Assembly (NCBI RefSeq): GCF_000472865.1
Contig: NZ_AXAP01000011.1
Location: 62,001-126,000 of the forward strand
Direction of reading: 5' to 3'
Length of the DNA: 64,000 bases
Source of the DNA: Bradyrhizobium elkanii WSM2783
GTDB lineage: Bacteria; Pseudomonadota; Alphaproteobacteria; Rhizobiales; Xanthobacteraceae
In this document: piece by piece, positions 16,868 through 25,325 of the stretch
Position numbering within the stretch: position 1 is the stretch's first letter
How the letters are laid out: each line of letters opens with the position of its first letter
The notes under the pieces: model-generated
Databases searched by the model: none
Told to the model about the DNA's origin: nothing
What the model saw: the letters and a program-made list of their open reading frames with translations, nothing else
Program-made: the position numbers and the translations under genes

Positions 16868-17223
16868 TGCAGAGCGGATTTGCCGACGTCCTCACCAATC
16901 CCTACCGCGCGCCGCGCGGCAATGGCCGCAACGACCCGCAACTTGCGGAAGCGCTGACCAAGGTCTCACCGGAAATGCAGGCCAAGGCCCGCGCGAAGGC
17001 GCAGGATTTCGAGGCGCTGTTTCTCAATTCGATGTTTTCGCAGATGACCAGCGGCATCAAGGGCGAAGGCCCGTTTGGCGATACGCCCGGCACCGGCGTG
17101 TGGCGCTCGATGCTGACGGAAGAATATTCGAAATCGTTCGCGAAATCCGGCGGCGTCGGCATTTCCAACGAAGTGTTCCGCACGCTGATCCTGCAGCAGG
17201 CAGGCGGCGCCAGCCAAGCTTAA
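16867..17223 (+). CDS. flgJ: Rod-binding protein FlgJ (N-terminal domain only)
   Basis: A 118-residue protein with only the rod-capping domain of FlgJ (KAQDFEALFLNSMFSQMTSG, then the GTGVWRSMLTEEYSKSFA segment). The muramidase domain of enterobacterial FlgJ is absent, as usual in alphaproteobacteria, where a separate lytic enzyme does that job. It overlaps flgI by 1 bp and precedes a FlgN-like gene by 15 bp. Confidence 0.9.
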   Translation: MQSGFADVLTNPYRAPRGNGRNDPQLAEALTKVSPEMQAKARAKAQDFEALFLNSMFSQMTSGIKGEGPFGDTPGTGVWRSMLTEEYSKSFAKSGGVGISNEVFRTLILQQAGGASQA

Positions 17224-17238
17224 GGAGATCAGGACAAG

Positions 17239-17733
17239 ATGAACCAGCGTCTTCAATCGCGGCCGGCGCCGGCGCAAGCCGCGTCTGCAGCGTCGACACC
17301 TGCCGAAATCCGCAAGATCGCGGAAGAACTGATGGACGTGATGAGCGCGCTGCTCGGCATCACCGAGCGCGAGACGGAACTGGTACGTGCCGGCAAGGTA
17401 CGCGAGGCGATGCTGCTGGAAGCGCAGAAATCGGAATTGTCGCGGCGCTACATGGTCGCGGTCGAGAACGTGAAGGCTGCGCAGAAGCAGCTAGCACAGG
17501 CAGCGCCCGATCTCTTGAACACGCTGCGCCGCCATCACGACACCTTCCGCGCGATGCTTCAGGTGAATCTGACTGTTCTCGCCACCGCGCATGCGGTGTC
17601 GGAGGGTATCGTGCGCGGCGTCAACAGCGAGATCCAGCGCCGCAACGTGCCGAATACCTACACCGCCGCCGGCCGGCGCGCCGCGCCTGGTCCGCGCCAC
17701 ATGACGCCGCTCGCGGTCAGCCGGTCGCTCTAA
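17239..17733 (+). CDS. FlgN-like flagellar export chaperone
   Basis: A 164-residue helical protein. The segment ITERETELVRAGKVREAM followed by a long amphipathic helix resembles FlgN, the chaperone for the hook-junction proteins FlgK and FlgL. Its position directly after flgJ in a small flgI-flgJ operon fits. A ribosome site (AAGGAGA) precedes the ATG. Family similarity is moderate, so the client proteins are inferred. Confidence 0.7.
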   Translation: MNQRLQSRPAPAQAASAASTPAEIRKIAEELMDVMSALLGITERETELVRAGKVREAMLLEAQKSELSRRYMVAVENVKAAQKQLAQAAPDLLNTLRRHHDTFRAMLQVNLTVLATAHAVSEGIVRGVNSEIQRRNVPNTYTAAGRRAAPGPRHMTPLAVSRSL

Positions 17734-17879
17734 TTCATTAAAATTGTCGCGCTGATGTAAGCGCGGCATTCAGCGCATTCCCTAACAACCTGTTGAGAGG
17801 TGTGGCCTATAGTTGCGGTTCATGGAGGGTTGGGATTTGACTCGAAGCATTAGCTAGTGCGCAGGCACTAGGAGGCGTG

Positions 17880-18245
17880 ATGAGTACAGATTTCAGCATC
17901 AAGCCGGTCGGGGTACCGGTTGCGGCACCGATCACCGCTCCCGTTAGCGAAGCGGCGCGGAATGCCGTCCCAACCGAACTGCCGCCGAGCCGGAGCGTGA
18001 CTGCGACGGATGCTGGCGCGCGCGCCAGCATCAATTCCAACGTCGTCAACGCGTCCGTTTCCAATCAAGTCATTATCGATCGCGACGCCGCTTCCGTTGT
18101 CTTTCAGGTCGTCGACAACCGCACGAGCCAGGTGGTGAGGCAGTTTCCCGAAGAGGCGGTGCTGCGCCGCCGCGCCTATTTCCGCACGCTCGACCTGACC
18201 AAGGAAGCGCCGACGCGTCTCGGCGCCACCGACCGCAGGGCCTGA
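17880..18245 (+). CDS. FlaG-like flagellar protein
   Basis: A 121-residue protein with a disordered N-terminal half and a short C-terminal domain (VVFQVVDNRTSQVVRQFPEE) that matches the FlaG pattern, a protein associated with filament length in other bacteria. GGAGG at 17871-17875 makes ATG 17880 the likely start rather than the adjacent GTG 17877. It is separated from the FlgN-like gene by about 146 bp and may have its own promoter, though none is convincing. Confidence 0.7.
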   Translation: MSTDFSIKPVGVPVAAPITAPVSEAARNAVPTELPPSRSVTATDAGARASINSNVVNASVSNQVIIDRDAASVVFQVVDNRTSQVVRQFPEEAVLRRRAYFRTLDLTKEAPTRLGATDRRA

Positions 18246-18250
18246 CGCTT

Positions 18251-18340
18251 CAGAGCGTTTTCGAGCGAAGTGGATACCGGTTCGCGTGAAGAAAACGCGT
18301 CAAACAAAAAATCTAAAGCTTCGGTTCTCGAAACGAAGCT
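18251..18340. repeat. Interspersed repeat (CGAAGTGGAT/CCGGTTCGCGTGAAG family)
   Basis: The copy begins AGAGCGTTTTCGAGCGAAG, includes CCGGTTCGCGTGAAGAAAAC and GCGTCAAACAAAAAATCTAA, and ends with a hairpin (AGCTTCG...CGAAGCT). Near-identical core copies lie at 25326-25382 and, diverged, at 62826-62939. It fills the gap between two convergent genes and abuts the stop codon of the one on the right. Confidence 0.85.
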
Positions 18341-18706
18341 CTAGCCCTGGCGCTTCGCGTAGGCCTGGTCGAGATACGTTCCCCCGGTCGCAGGATCGTT
18401 GACGACATTCTTGATCAGCGCCGTGCCGATCGCGGTCAGCGTAAACTTGGTATCGCCGATCCGGAACGACTGATCCTTAATCAGAACATCCTGGTACTTG
18501 CTGGTGCCCTCGCTCTCGTAGTGCACCTTGGCGCGGAAGCCCGTGACGTTCGAGACCTGAATCTTGAACGACTTGTTGTTGGCGTATTTGCCGGTCCAAC
18601 TGCCCTCGTAGAGCTGAGGATCAACAGCTACATAGGGCGTCTTGGAGGGAACGTTCAGCCCGACGGCCTTGTAGTTGGCCGCCAGGATGCCCATCATGTC
18701 GGCCAT
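18341..18706 (-). CDS. Uncharacterised small protein of the flagellar locus
   Basis: A 121-residue protein without signal peptide or membrane helix. The first 35 residues look helical; the rest alternates strands (PQLYEGSWTGKYANNKSFKI, then VHYESEGTSKYQDVLIKD and SFRIGDTKFTLTAIG), suggesting a small beta-barrel or sandwich. It lies 19 bp after flaF on the same strand, so it is probably co-transcribed with it. No family recognised. A flagellin-related role is inferred from position only. Confidence 0.65.
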   Translation of the reverse strand: MADMMGILAANYKAVGLNVPSKTPYVAVDPQLYEGSWTGKYANNKSFKIQVSNVTGFRAKVHYESEGTSKYQDVLIKDQSFRIGDTKFTLTAIGTALIKNVVNDPATGGTYLDQAYAKRQG

Positions 18707-18725
18707 TGCAGCCGCCCCACTCTGC

Positions 18726-19091
18726 CTAGGCGCGGCCGGCGAGGCCGGCGGCGAGGTTGCAGTTGATGTCGATCAGCGACTTCAGCTTCGCCGGATCCGG
18801 ATTGATCTGCATCTCGACGGTCTGCTTCATCACGAATACGCCGATATTGGTGATGTTCTGGCGCACTTCGAGCGGCTGCGGATTGTCATTGGCCTGCGCA
18901 GCGCTCATGAAGATCGACCACAGGCGGCGATTGAACAGCAGCGCGTTCTGCATCGCCTTGTCGGGCCCATTCCAGTTCGTCTGAACTTCCTGAAGCTGTC
19001 GTGCAGCCTTTAGCAGCGCCTGCGCTTCGATTTCACGGGGGGACGCCGTCGTAGTTGACGTGCGTGCGTAGGCCTGAGCTGCGTTTGACAT
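18726..19091 (-). CDS. flaF: Flagellar biosynthesis regulator FlaF
   Basis: A 121-residue protein of the FlaF family (SPREIEAQALLKAARQLQEV, then FNRRLWSIFMSAAQANDNPQ). In Caulobacter FlaF is needed for flagellin translation or secretion and acts opposite to FlbT. It is downstream of the flagellin gene on the same strand but separated from it by a strong terminator. flbT lies just beyond the flagellin gene on the other side, so the flagellin is flanked by both of its post-transcriptional regulators. Confidence 0.93.
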   Translation of the reverse strand: MSNAAQAYARTSTTTASPREIEAQALLKAARQLQEVQTNWNGPDKAMQNALLFNRRLWSIFMSAAQANDNPQPLEVRQNITNIGVFVMKQTVEMQINPDPAKLKSLIDINCNLAAGLAGRA

Positions 19092-19234
19092 TCACGAACC
19101 TCGGTGGGAGCGGTTTGACCGCGGGGTCTCAAAAAGTGCCCAACTTTCATACAGACGGTGCCTTTAAATATGGTTAGCAAGGATTACCAAATGTGTCCGT
19201 TTTCCGGCGGAAGCCGCCACGCCACGCCTTAACC

Positions 19235-19266
19235 AAAACGAAGACGGCGGAGTTTCCTCCGCCGTC
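19235..19266 (-). terminator. Rho-independent terminator of the flagellin gene
   Basis: A 10-bp perfect stem (GACGGCGGAG at 19243-19252 with CTCCGCCGTC at 19257-19266) and a 4-base loop, followed on the minus strand by TTCGTTTT. It lies 32 bases after the flagellin stop. Confidence 0.85.
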
Positions 19267-19297
19267 TCGCGCCATTCTTGATCTGGTGAAGCTGCGC

Positions 19298-21760
19298 TTA
19301 GCGGAGCAACTGCAGCACGCTCTGCTGGCTCTGGTTGGCAAGCGCGAGCGCGGAGACCGCGATCGACTGTCGGGTCGACAGCGCCTGGCTGTTGGCCGCT
19401 TCCTCGTTGGTGTCGGCCAGCGTCAGGTTGGAGGAGCCGGTCTGCAGCACGTTGATCAGGTTCTTCGAGAAGTCCTGACGGATCTGCACGATCGACAGGT
19501 TCGAACCGAAGGCCGACGCCTGGGCGCGCAGCGTGCTGCTGGCGTTGTTGAGCCCGCTCACCACCTTCTGCACGGAGTCGTTGTCCTTGAAGTCACCGGC
19601 CGACAGCGCCGCAAGGCCAAGGCCCGCGGAGTTGAAGTTGACGCCGGAGATCCCCAGCGTCGACTTGCCGGTTTCGTTGAAGGTCAGCCGCAACGTGTCG
19701 CCGGTGAGCAGGTTGACGCCGTTGAAGGAAGCATCCTGCGCCGTGGTCGTGATCTGGTTCAGGATGTTGTTGTACTGGGTGACCAGCGCGTCACGAGCGG
19801 CGCTGGCGTTCGGATCGACCACCGGATCGCTCGGGGTCTTGCCGAAGAACAACTGGCCCGAAAGAGCCGCAGTGCCGCTGATCAAGCCGATCGTGGCGGA
19901 GGCCGCGTCGTTCGAGGTGGTGATCGTCAGCGTGCCGTCCTGCGCCAGTGTGGCCTGTAGATTGTTCGACGACAGCGCCGCGTTGAGGTCGTTCAGCGAG
20001 TTGACGTGGCCCGGGCCGGTACCGCCGAAGGTGATGCTGGTTGCGACGCCGCCGCCGGTGGAGGCGATCGACAGCGTCTGGCCGTTGAGCGGAGACGGAC
20101 CGGTGCCGCGGGCCTGGCTGACGCCGGTGCCGAGGCCGAGCGCTGCGAGCGCATCGGCGTTCGAACTCGTGATCGTCAGGTCGCTGCTAGCGCCGGTATG
20201 GAGCACGATGTGACCGCCGGCGACGGTCGACGGCGTGGAGCCGGTGCCGGTATTGCCTGACAACGTATCGATCTTGCTCAACAGGGTGGTGATGTTGTCG
20301 GTGATGTTGATGTGGTTATCATCGGCTGCACCCGTGGTCACGAAGCTCAGGAGCTTACCGTTGACTGTGATGGTGTCACCCGAGGAGAAGGCCGACTTCA
20401 ACGCATCGCTGGTCGCAGTCGAAGCACCGGAAAGCAGAGTAGCGCCGGTGATCTCAGGTGTAGCAATGGGCGCGCGGGTCACGCTCGTGACACCGCTCAG
20501 GCCAAGCTTGCTCAACGTACCGGCAAGCGAGCCCGATAGGCTGAGGTCGTTGGTGGTGCCGGTATCGATATTGATCTGGCCAGTGCCATCGACCGTGGCG
20601 GTAACGCCGGGCGCGGCCTGATTGATCGCACTCAGGATGCTTCCGATCGTCCCGTCGGCGAGGCCGATCGAGTAGTTGTTGGCGGCGATCGAACCGGTAA
20701 CGCCGGTGCCGGCGTGGAACTGGATCGTCTTGCCGTTGATCTGCAGGTAGTCCGACGTGGTGAGAGCAGAGCTCAACGCGTCGGAGCCCGGAGTCGCCGG
20801 CACGCCAATCAGCGTCGTTGCGGTGGCCGTTGCCGCAACGATCGAGCCGCCGCCGCGGTTGGTGGTGGAGATGCCGAGCGCGGTCGCCGCAGCGCCACCG
20901 GTGATGGTGACATCGTTCGTCGTGCCGGTTGCAATCAGGATGTGGCCAGTCCCGTCAACGGTGGCGGTCACACCGGCGCCCGCCGCGGTCCCGATCGCGG
21001 TAAGGATGTCACCGAACGTCGAGGTGGTGCCGGTGTTGAGGCCGATCGTGGTGTTGTTGCCGGTCGTCGTGGTCGCCGTCGCCGTCGCGCTGAAGGTGAT
21101 GGTGTTGTTGTTGATGGTCAGCGTCTGGCCGGAGAGCGAGGCCAGAACGGCGGAATCAAGGTGGTTAGCGCCGCCAGAGTTGAGCGAGGTGAGGTTATTG
21201 ACTGCCACCGCTGGCGGTCCTGCGTTGTCCTGCAGCGCAACCGTGCCGGTGGAGGTGTTGCTAGTGTAGGCGTTCTGGTGAGACGCGCCGATCGCGGTGC
21301 CGTTGGCGGTCGAAGCGGTATAGGTGACCGTCTGGTTGTTGACCTGGTTGGTGCCGGTGAACGCCGCGTCGATCGACGCGCCGGTGCCGAGCAGGTTCGA
21401 GGCCGTGGCGCCATTGATCTTGACGCTCACGCTCGACTTGGCGGAATAGCCGACGGTCGACTGCAGGGCCTGGGTCGCGACCGACTTGGCGCCGTCGACC
21501 AGCTTCTGCAGTGAGGTGATGCCGGTGTTGGCCGCCTGCAGCACCTGCACGCCGTTGCCGATGCCATCGAGCAGGTTGTTGATGTCGCTGGCGCGATTGT
21601 CGAGCGCGGCGGCGGTGAAGAAGTTGGTGGGGTTATCGAGGGCCGAGTTGACCTTCTTGCCGGTGGAAAGACGGCTCTGGGTGGTGGCGAGCAGATCGGC
21701 TGTCGACTGCAGCGAGAGGAGGTTCTGGCGTACCGATGCCGAAAGAACAATGCCGGACAT
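19298..21760 (-). CDS. fliC: Flagellin, long form with repeated hypervariable domains
   Basis: An 820-residue flagellin, far longer than typical rhizobial flagellins of about 300-400 residues and in the size class of Bradyrhizobium thick subpolar filament flagellins. The N-terminal D0/D1 (RQNLLSLQSTADLLATTQSR) and the C-terminal D1/D0 (LANQSQQSVLQLLR) are intact. Between about residues 203 and 632 there are four diverged copies of a roughly 90-100 residue beta-rich unit. The ATG at 21760 has AAAGGT 7 bases upstream and gives the conserved MSGIVLSASV start; ATG 21766 is possible. The frame continues open about 50 codons upstream, but that part is leader. The product is secreted and assembled into the filament. 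Confidence 0.93.
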   Translation of the reverse strand: MSGIVLSASVRQNLLSLQSTADLLATTQSRLSTGKKVNSALDNPTNFFTAAALDNRASDINNLLDGIGNGVQVLQAANTGITSLQKLVDGAKSVATQALQSTVGYSAKSSVSVKINGATASNLLGTGASIDAAFTGTNQVNNQTVTYTASTANGTAIGASHQNAYTSNTSTGTVALQDNAGPPAVAVNNLTSLNSGGANHLDSAVLASLSGQTLTINNNTITFSATATATTTTGNNTTIGLNTGTTSTFGDILTAIGTAAGAGVTATVDGTGHILIATGTTNDVTITGGAAATALGISTTNRGGGSIVAATATATTLIGVPATPGSDALSSALTTSDYLQINGKTIQFHAGTGVTGSIAANNYSIGLADGTIGSILSAINQAAPGVTATVDGTGQINIDTGTTNDLSLSGSLAGTLSKLGLSGVTSVTRAPIATPEITGATLLSGASTATSDALKSAFSSGDTITVNGKLLSFVTTGAADDNHINITDNITTLLSKIDTLSGNTGTGSTPSTVAGGHIVLHTGASSDLTITSSNADALAALGLGTGVSQARGTGPSPLNGQTLSIASTGGGVATSITFGGTGPGHVNSLNDLNAALSSNNLQATLAQDGTLTITTSNDAASATIGLISGTAALSGQLFFGKTPSDPVVDPNASAARDALVTQYNNILNQITTTAQDASFNGVNLLTGDTLRLTFNETGKSTLGISGVNFNSAGLGLAALSAGDFKDNDSVQKVVSGLNNASSTLRAQASAFGSNLSIVQIRQDFSKNLINVLQTGSSNLTLADTNEEAANSQALSTRQSIAVSALALANQSQQSVLQLLR

Positions 21761-21822
21761 TTTCATACCTTTCTGGTGTGAAACAGGAACAAGTCGCTTC
21801 CAATCTTTTTTGATCGGACGAC

Positions 21823-21963
21823 GGCTCACCTTGGAACCAAGCCTCCTAAGAAAAAATGAATCTTCCTGGTCGGATTTCCGGCCAGCGAACAGCGCGAAAA
21901 TGCTACGCAGCAGCACAGTTACTCCGGAGTACTACTGAATTTGCTGCGCCTTCGGACCGAAGG
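21823..21963 (-). promoter_or_regulatory. Flagellin leader with short palindromes
   Basis: The 364-bp gap between the flagellin gene and flbT holds no gene. On the flagellin side it contains a palindrome TACTCCGGAGTA (21920-21931), a second, CCTTCGG-A-CCGAAGG (21949-21963), and a weak hairpin at 21823-21843. They could be DNA operators or mRNA structures. No convincing sigma-54 or sigma-28 promoter was found here. Confidence 0.35.
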
Positions 21964-22124
21964 GCGAACACAGCAGGAATGGCGTTTACCAACTGTTAAC
22001 CATGATCGGAAAGGATTGCGGCGCGATCGGCCGCCATCGGTCTTAACGGCGGACGCGCGCCAGACATGATTCGATTTCGTCGCAACGACGCATCGCGCGG
22101 GAATGGCGGCAGAGGAGAACGGGA

Positions 22125-22556
22125 ATGGCATTGAAGGTCGAGCTGAAGCCGAACGAGCGGATCATCATCGGCTCCTGCGTGGTCACCAACACCGATCAGC
22201 GGGCTCGCCTCCTGATCGACGGCGACAGGATTCCGATCCTGCGCGAGAAGGACATTCTGACGCCGGAGACAGCCGACACGCCGGCCAAGCTGGTCTACCT
22301 CGCGGTGCAGCTCATGTATCTCTCGCCCGACCCGATGGCGCACCATCCGACCTATTTCAGCCTGGTGCGCGACATCATCACGGCGATGCCAAGCGGCTGG
22401 CCATTCATCGAAAACATCAACAACCACATCCTCAACGGTGACCTCTATCACGCGCTGAAGGAGTCCAAGAAGCTGATCGCACACGAAGAGGCCCTGCTGC
22501 AAAGCGCAAGGAAGCTCGACGCCCCCGCGCAGGAGGACCAGCGCAAGTCGGCGTGA
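22125..22556 (+). CDS. flbT: Flagellin post-transcriptional repressor FlbT
   Basis: A 143-residue protein with clear FlbT features (KPNERIIIGSCVVTN near the start, PTYFSLVRDIITAMPS, then ILNGDLYHALKESKKLIAHE). In Caulobacter FlbT binds the flagellin mRNA leader and promotes its decay until the hook is complete. It is divergent from the flagellin gene. The ATG at 22125 has GGAG-type bases (AGGAGAACGGGA) upstream. The gene ends just before a strong bidirectional terminator. Confidence 0.95.
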   Translation: MALKVELKPNERIIIGSCVVTNTDQRARLLIDGDRIPILREKDILTPETADTPAKLVYLAVQLMYLSPDPMAHHPTYFSLVRDIITAMPSGWPFIENINNHILNGDLYHALKESKKLIAHEEALLQSARKLDAPAQEDQRKSA

Positions 22557-22574
22557 GACGATCACACGATCAAG

Positions 22575-22606
22575 GAAAAAAGGCCTCCGAAAGGGAGGCC
22601 TTTTTT
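22575..22606. terminator. Bidirectional terminator between flbT and msrB
   Basis: GGCCTCC (22582-22588) and GGAGGCC (22594-22600) form a stem with a 5-base loop, flanked by a run of A on the left and six T on the right, so it can stop transcription from both convergent genes. Confidence 0.9.
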
Positions 22607-22638
22607 GTGCTCGTTCCATCTCGCGTGATCACGAGAAC

Positions 22639-23139
22639 TCAGGTGGCCGAGGGGGCCGCCGGGTGGAAGACCAGCGCAAAACCATCCATGCAGTAGCGCA
22701 GGCCTGTCGGCTTCGGACCGTCGTCGAAGACGTGGCCGAGATGGCCGCCGCAGCGCCGGCAATGCACCTCCGTACGCGCCATGCCGAAGGTGCGGTCTTC
22801 CGTCGTGCCGACGGCGTTTTCGAGCGGCCGATAGAAACTCGGCCAGCCGGTCCCGCTTTCAAACTTGGTGTCGGAGGAGAATAGCGGCAGGTCGCAGCCT
22901 GCGCAGGCGAAGATGCCCTTGCGGTGCTCCTTCAACAGCGGGCTGGACCAGGGCCGCTCCGTGCCCTGCTTGCGCAGGATCTCATATTGCTGCGGCGTGA
23001 GCTGCGCGCGCCACTCGGCGTCGGTCTTCTCGATCTCGAATTTCTCGGCGGCCTGCGCCGGCGAACCACGCAGCCAGCGGAAAGCGGCGAGGCTGAACAG
23101 GCCGGCAACGGAAGCAAGCAGGAAACGGCGGTCAATCAT
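22639..23139 (-). CDS. msrB: Peptide-methionine (R)-S-oxide reductase MsrB, exported
   Basis: A 166-residue MsrB that repairs methionine-R-sulfoxide. Two zinc CxxC pairs are present (CAGCDLPLF and CRRCGGHLGHVF), as is the catalytic Cys in LRYCMDGFAL. The N-terminus has a twin-arginine-type signal (MIDRRFLLASVAGLFSLAA), so the enzyme probably acts in the periplasm after folding. The start at 23139 has GGAGACC upstream; an open upstream extension is ignored. It is convergent with flbT. Confidence 0.93.
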   Translation of the reverse strand: MIDRRFLLASVAGLFSLAAFRWLRGSPAQAAEKFEIEKTDAEWRAQLTPQQYEILRKQGTERPWSSPLLKEHRKGIFACAGCDLPLFSSDTKFESGTGWPSFYRPLENAVGTTEDRTFGMARTEVHCRRCGGHLGHVFDDGPKPTGLRYCMDGFALVFHPAAPSAT

Positions 23140-23212
23140 GATGGTCTCCGTGGAGGCGGATGACGATTGTTCGCTGTCAGATACGGCACACCGGATTGCG
23201 ACGTTACACCGG

Positions 23213-24688
23213 TCAGTCCCTGATCTCCTCACTTTTCTGCGAGCTTGAGCCATACGGCTCCTGCGGCACAGACGGTTGCGGGTGCGCAGTCCGCTGGCCA
23301 CCAGGCGCCGGGCGGCGGCGCGGCGGCCGCGGCAGGGTGCCGTACTGGCGATTGGCCTCGGCGAGACGTGCGTTGCGGACGCGCTCCTTGGCGCGCACGC
23401 CCTCCCGATAGCGCGCCAGTGCGTTGGTGGCGGCGGAGGCGCCCCGCCCGAAAAGGCTGATCAGATGCGCCGCGATGCGGCCGGTCGTCCCGCCCGCCCA
23501 GACCAGTTCGAACGGCGAGAACAGCCGCCAGCGTTCGTCGCCCCACAGGATGCTGCGTGCGATCAACAGCCCGGCCATTGCCGAGGTGTTCATGCCCTGC
23601 CGGCCAAAGCCACTTGCGACCCAGAGGCCTTTGCGCAGCTCGCCGATCTGCGGCATGCCATGCACGGTCACGCCAACGGCGCCGCCGAAGACATCGTCGA
23701 TTGCGACCTTGCCGAGTTGCGGAAAGACGGTCGCGATGCGGCGCTGGATGGCGGGCGCGAAACGCTGCGGCTTCGCGTTCCATGTCGTCTCCGGGCTCGC
23801 CCACATCAGCCGGTCGCCATCGACGATTCGGAAATGATCGATGCCGTCGCTGTCGCTGACCGAGCCGTGAAAGGCGAGCGCCTCCGCGAGCCGTTCGCCA
23901 AGCGGCTCGCTCACCGCCGCATAGCGCCAGACAGGCAGCAGCGTGTCCGACAGGCGCTGGAGCGGCGCGCCGAGATGAACATTGCCGGCGAGCACGATAT
24001 GGGACGCTCGCAAGCGCGCCGAAGGCGTAACGATGCGCTTGCGGATGCCGGAGAAGTCGATGCTGACCACCGGCGTGTCCTCGAAAATGCGCGCCCCTGC
24101 CCGCTGCGCAAGCGCCGCCAAGCCATGCACATATTTGCGGCCGTCAACCTGAAACGCTTTGGGATAGTAGATGCCATGGAAATAGCGCTTTGTCCTGATG
24201 GTGGTGCGCACACGGTCGACCTGCCAGCCCTCGACCTCGGTCTCGAAATCCTCTGCCAGCGTCTGCAGCCGGCTGATCAGGGTCTCGCCGACATCGACGG
24301 TGGAAACCTGCAACGCACCCTCGCTGAACGCGATGCCCGGGATCAGTTCCTCGGTCGCGGTCGCGCGAACGTAATCGGCGCCGGCCTTCGACAGCGCCAA
24401 GAGTTCGCGGGCGTCTTCCAGGCCGACGCGTTCGATCAGCTCGGACAGCGGAAGATTGAATCCCGGCATCACCGTGCCGAGCTGGTTACCTGAGGCGTTC
24501 CAGCCGACCTGGCGGCCTTCGAGCACCGCAACACTGGCGCCAAGCCGCGCCGCCTCCCGCGCCACCGTCAGTCCGGCAAGCCCCGCCCCGACCACGCAGA
24601 TATCGACGTCCAGCTCGACCGAAAGGCGCGAGGGGAACGGCATCGCAGCATCGCGATGGTCGGTCGCACTTGTGGAAGTCTCGCTCAT
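23213..24688 (-). CDS. FAD-dependent oxidoreductase, DAO family
   Basis: A 491-residue flavoprotein of the D-amino-acid oxidase type, similar to gamma-glutamylputrescine oxidase and related amine oxidoreductases. The ADP-binding motif is VVGAGLAGLTVARE at about residue 32, and the second FAD segment (GLWVASGFGRQGMNTSAMAG) is near the end of the catalytic part. The last 60 residues are Arg/Pro-rich and probably disordered, unusual for the family. No putrescine pathway genes are nearby, so the substrate is unknown. Confidence 0.82.
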   Translation of the reverse strand: MSETSTSATDHRDAAMPFPSRLSVELDVDICVVGAGLAGLTVAREAARLGASVAVLEGRQVGWNASGNQLGTVMPGFNLPLSELIERVGLEDARELLALSKAGADYVRATATEELIPGIAFSEGALQVSTVDVGETLISRLQTLAEDFETEVEGWQVDRVRTTIRTKRYFHGIYYPKAFQVDGRKYVHGLAALAQRAGARIFEDTPVVSIDFSGIRKRIVTPSARLRASHIVLAGNVHLGAPLQRLSDTLLPVWRYAAVSEPLGERLAEALAFHGSVSDSDGIDHFRIVDGDRLMWASPETTWNAKPQRFAPAIQRRIATVFPQLGKVAIDDVFGGAVGVTVHGMPQIGELRKGLWVASGFGRQGMNTSAMAGLLIARSILWGDERWRLFSPFELVWAGGTTGRIAAHLISLFGRGASAATNALARYREGVRAKERVRNARLAEANRQYGTLPRPPRRRPAPGGQRTAHPQPSVPQEPYGSSSQKSEEIRD

Positions 24689-24782
24689 GTCGTTTTCTTA
24701 CGGACCGCGACACGGCTTGTCACCTTGTCGCGGGCATGAGCATGTAAGATTAATCCAGAACACGCCGAATTGAGATTGCGCC

Positions 24783-25325
24783 ATGCGCCGTTTGATGCTG
24801 TTGCGTCACGCCAAGACCGAAACCGAATCGCCCACGGGCCAGGATCACGACCGGCGGCTCGACGAGCGCGGCCACCGTGATGCCGCGGAGATCGGCGCCT
24901 GGATCGGCCGGCATCCGCCATTTCCTGACCGCGTGCTGGTCTCGCCCGCGGTCCGGGCACATCAGACCTGGGAAGTCGCCTGGCAAGCGATGAAAGGGCT
25001 CGTATCGCCGCCAGACGTCGAGTTCCTACCGGAACTCTACGGCGCCGATCCGACCGACCTACTGCACACGATTCGGATGGCTTCGGCCAGCGACCCCAAG
25101 CGGCTGATGCTGGTCGGCCACAATCCCGGCATGCATGAGCTTGCCCTCACCCTCATCGGCAGCGGCGACGCATCTGCGAAGAAAGCGCTCGATCACAACC
25201 TGCCAACCTCCGGTCTTGCGATCTTCGACTTCCCGACGCACGACTGGACCGACGTGGCGTTCCGTCGCGGCAAGCTCGTACAGTTTGTCAGCCCGAAACT
25301 ATTGAAGCAGACTTCGGACGACTAG
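24783..25325 (+). CDS. Histidine phosphatase family protein (SixA-like)
   Basis: A 180-residue phosphatase of the histidine-phosphatase superfamily. The nucleophile motif is LMLLRHAKTE (RHA in place of RHG, as in SixA), and the second catalytic His is in MLVGHNPGMHE. SixA dephosphorylates phosphohistidine in phosphorelay or PTS proteins. It is divergent from the FAD oxidoreductase (94 bp) and followed by a repeat and a universal stress protein gene. Confidence 0.85.
   Translation: MRRLMLLRHAKTETESPTGQDHDRRLDERGHRDAAEIGAWIGRHPPFPDRVLVSPAVRAHQTWEVAWQAMKGLVSPPDVEFLPELYGADPTDLLHTIRMASASDPKRLMLVGHNPGMHELALTLIGSGDASAKKALDHNLPTSGLAIFDFPTHDWTDVAFRRGKLVQFVSPKLLKQTSDD

Noticed and set aside
17808..17830. 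A possible sigma-54 promoter upstream of the FlaG-like gene (GTGGCCTATAGTTGCGG)
   Set aside because: GG and GC are 9 bases apart, not 10, and the TGGCAC core is poor.
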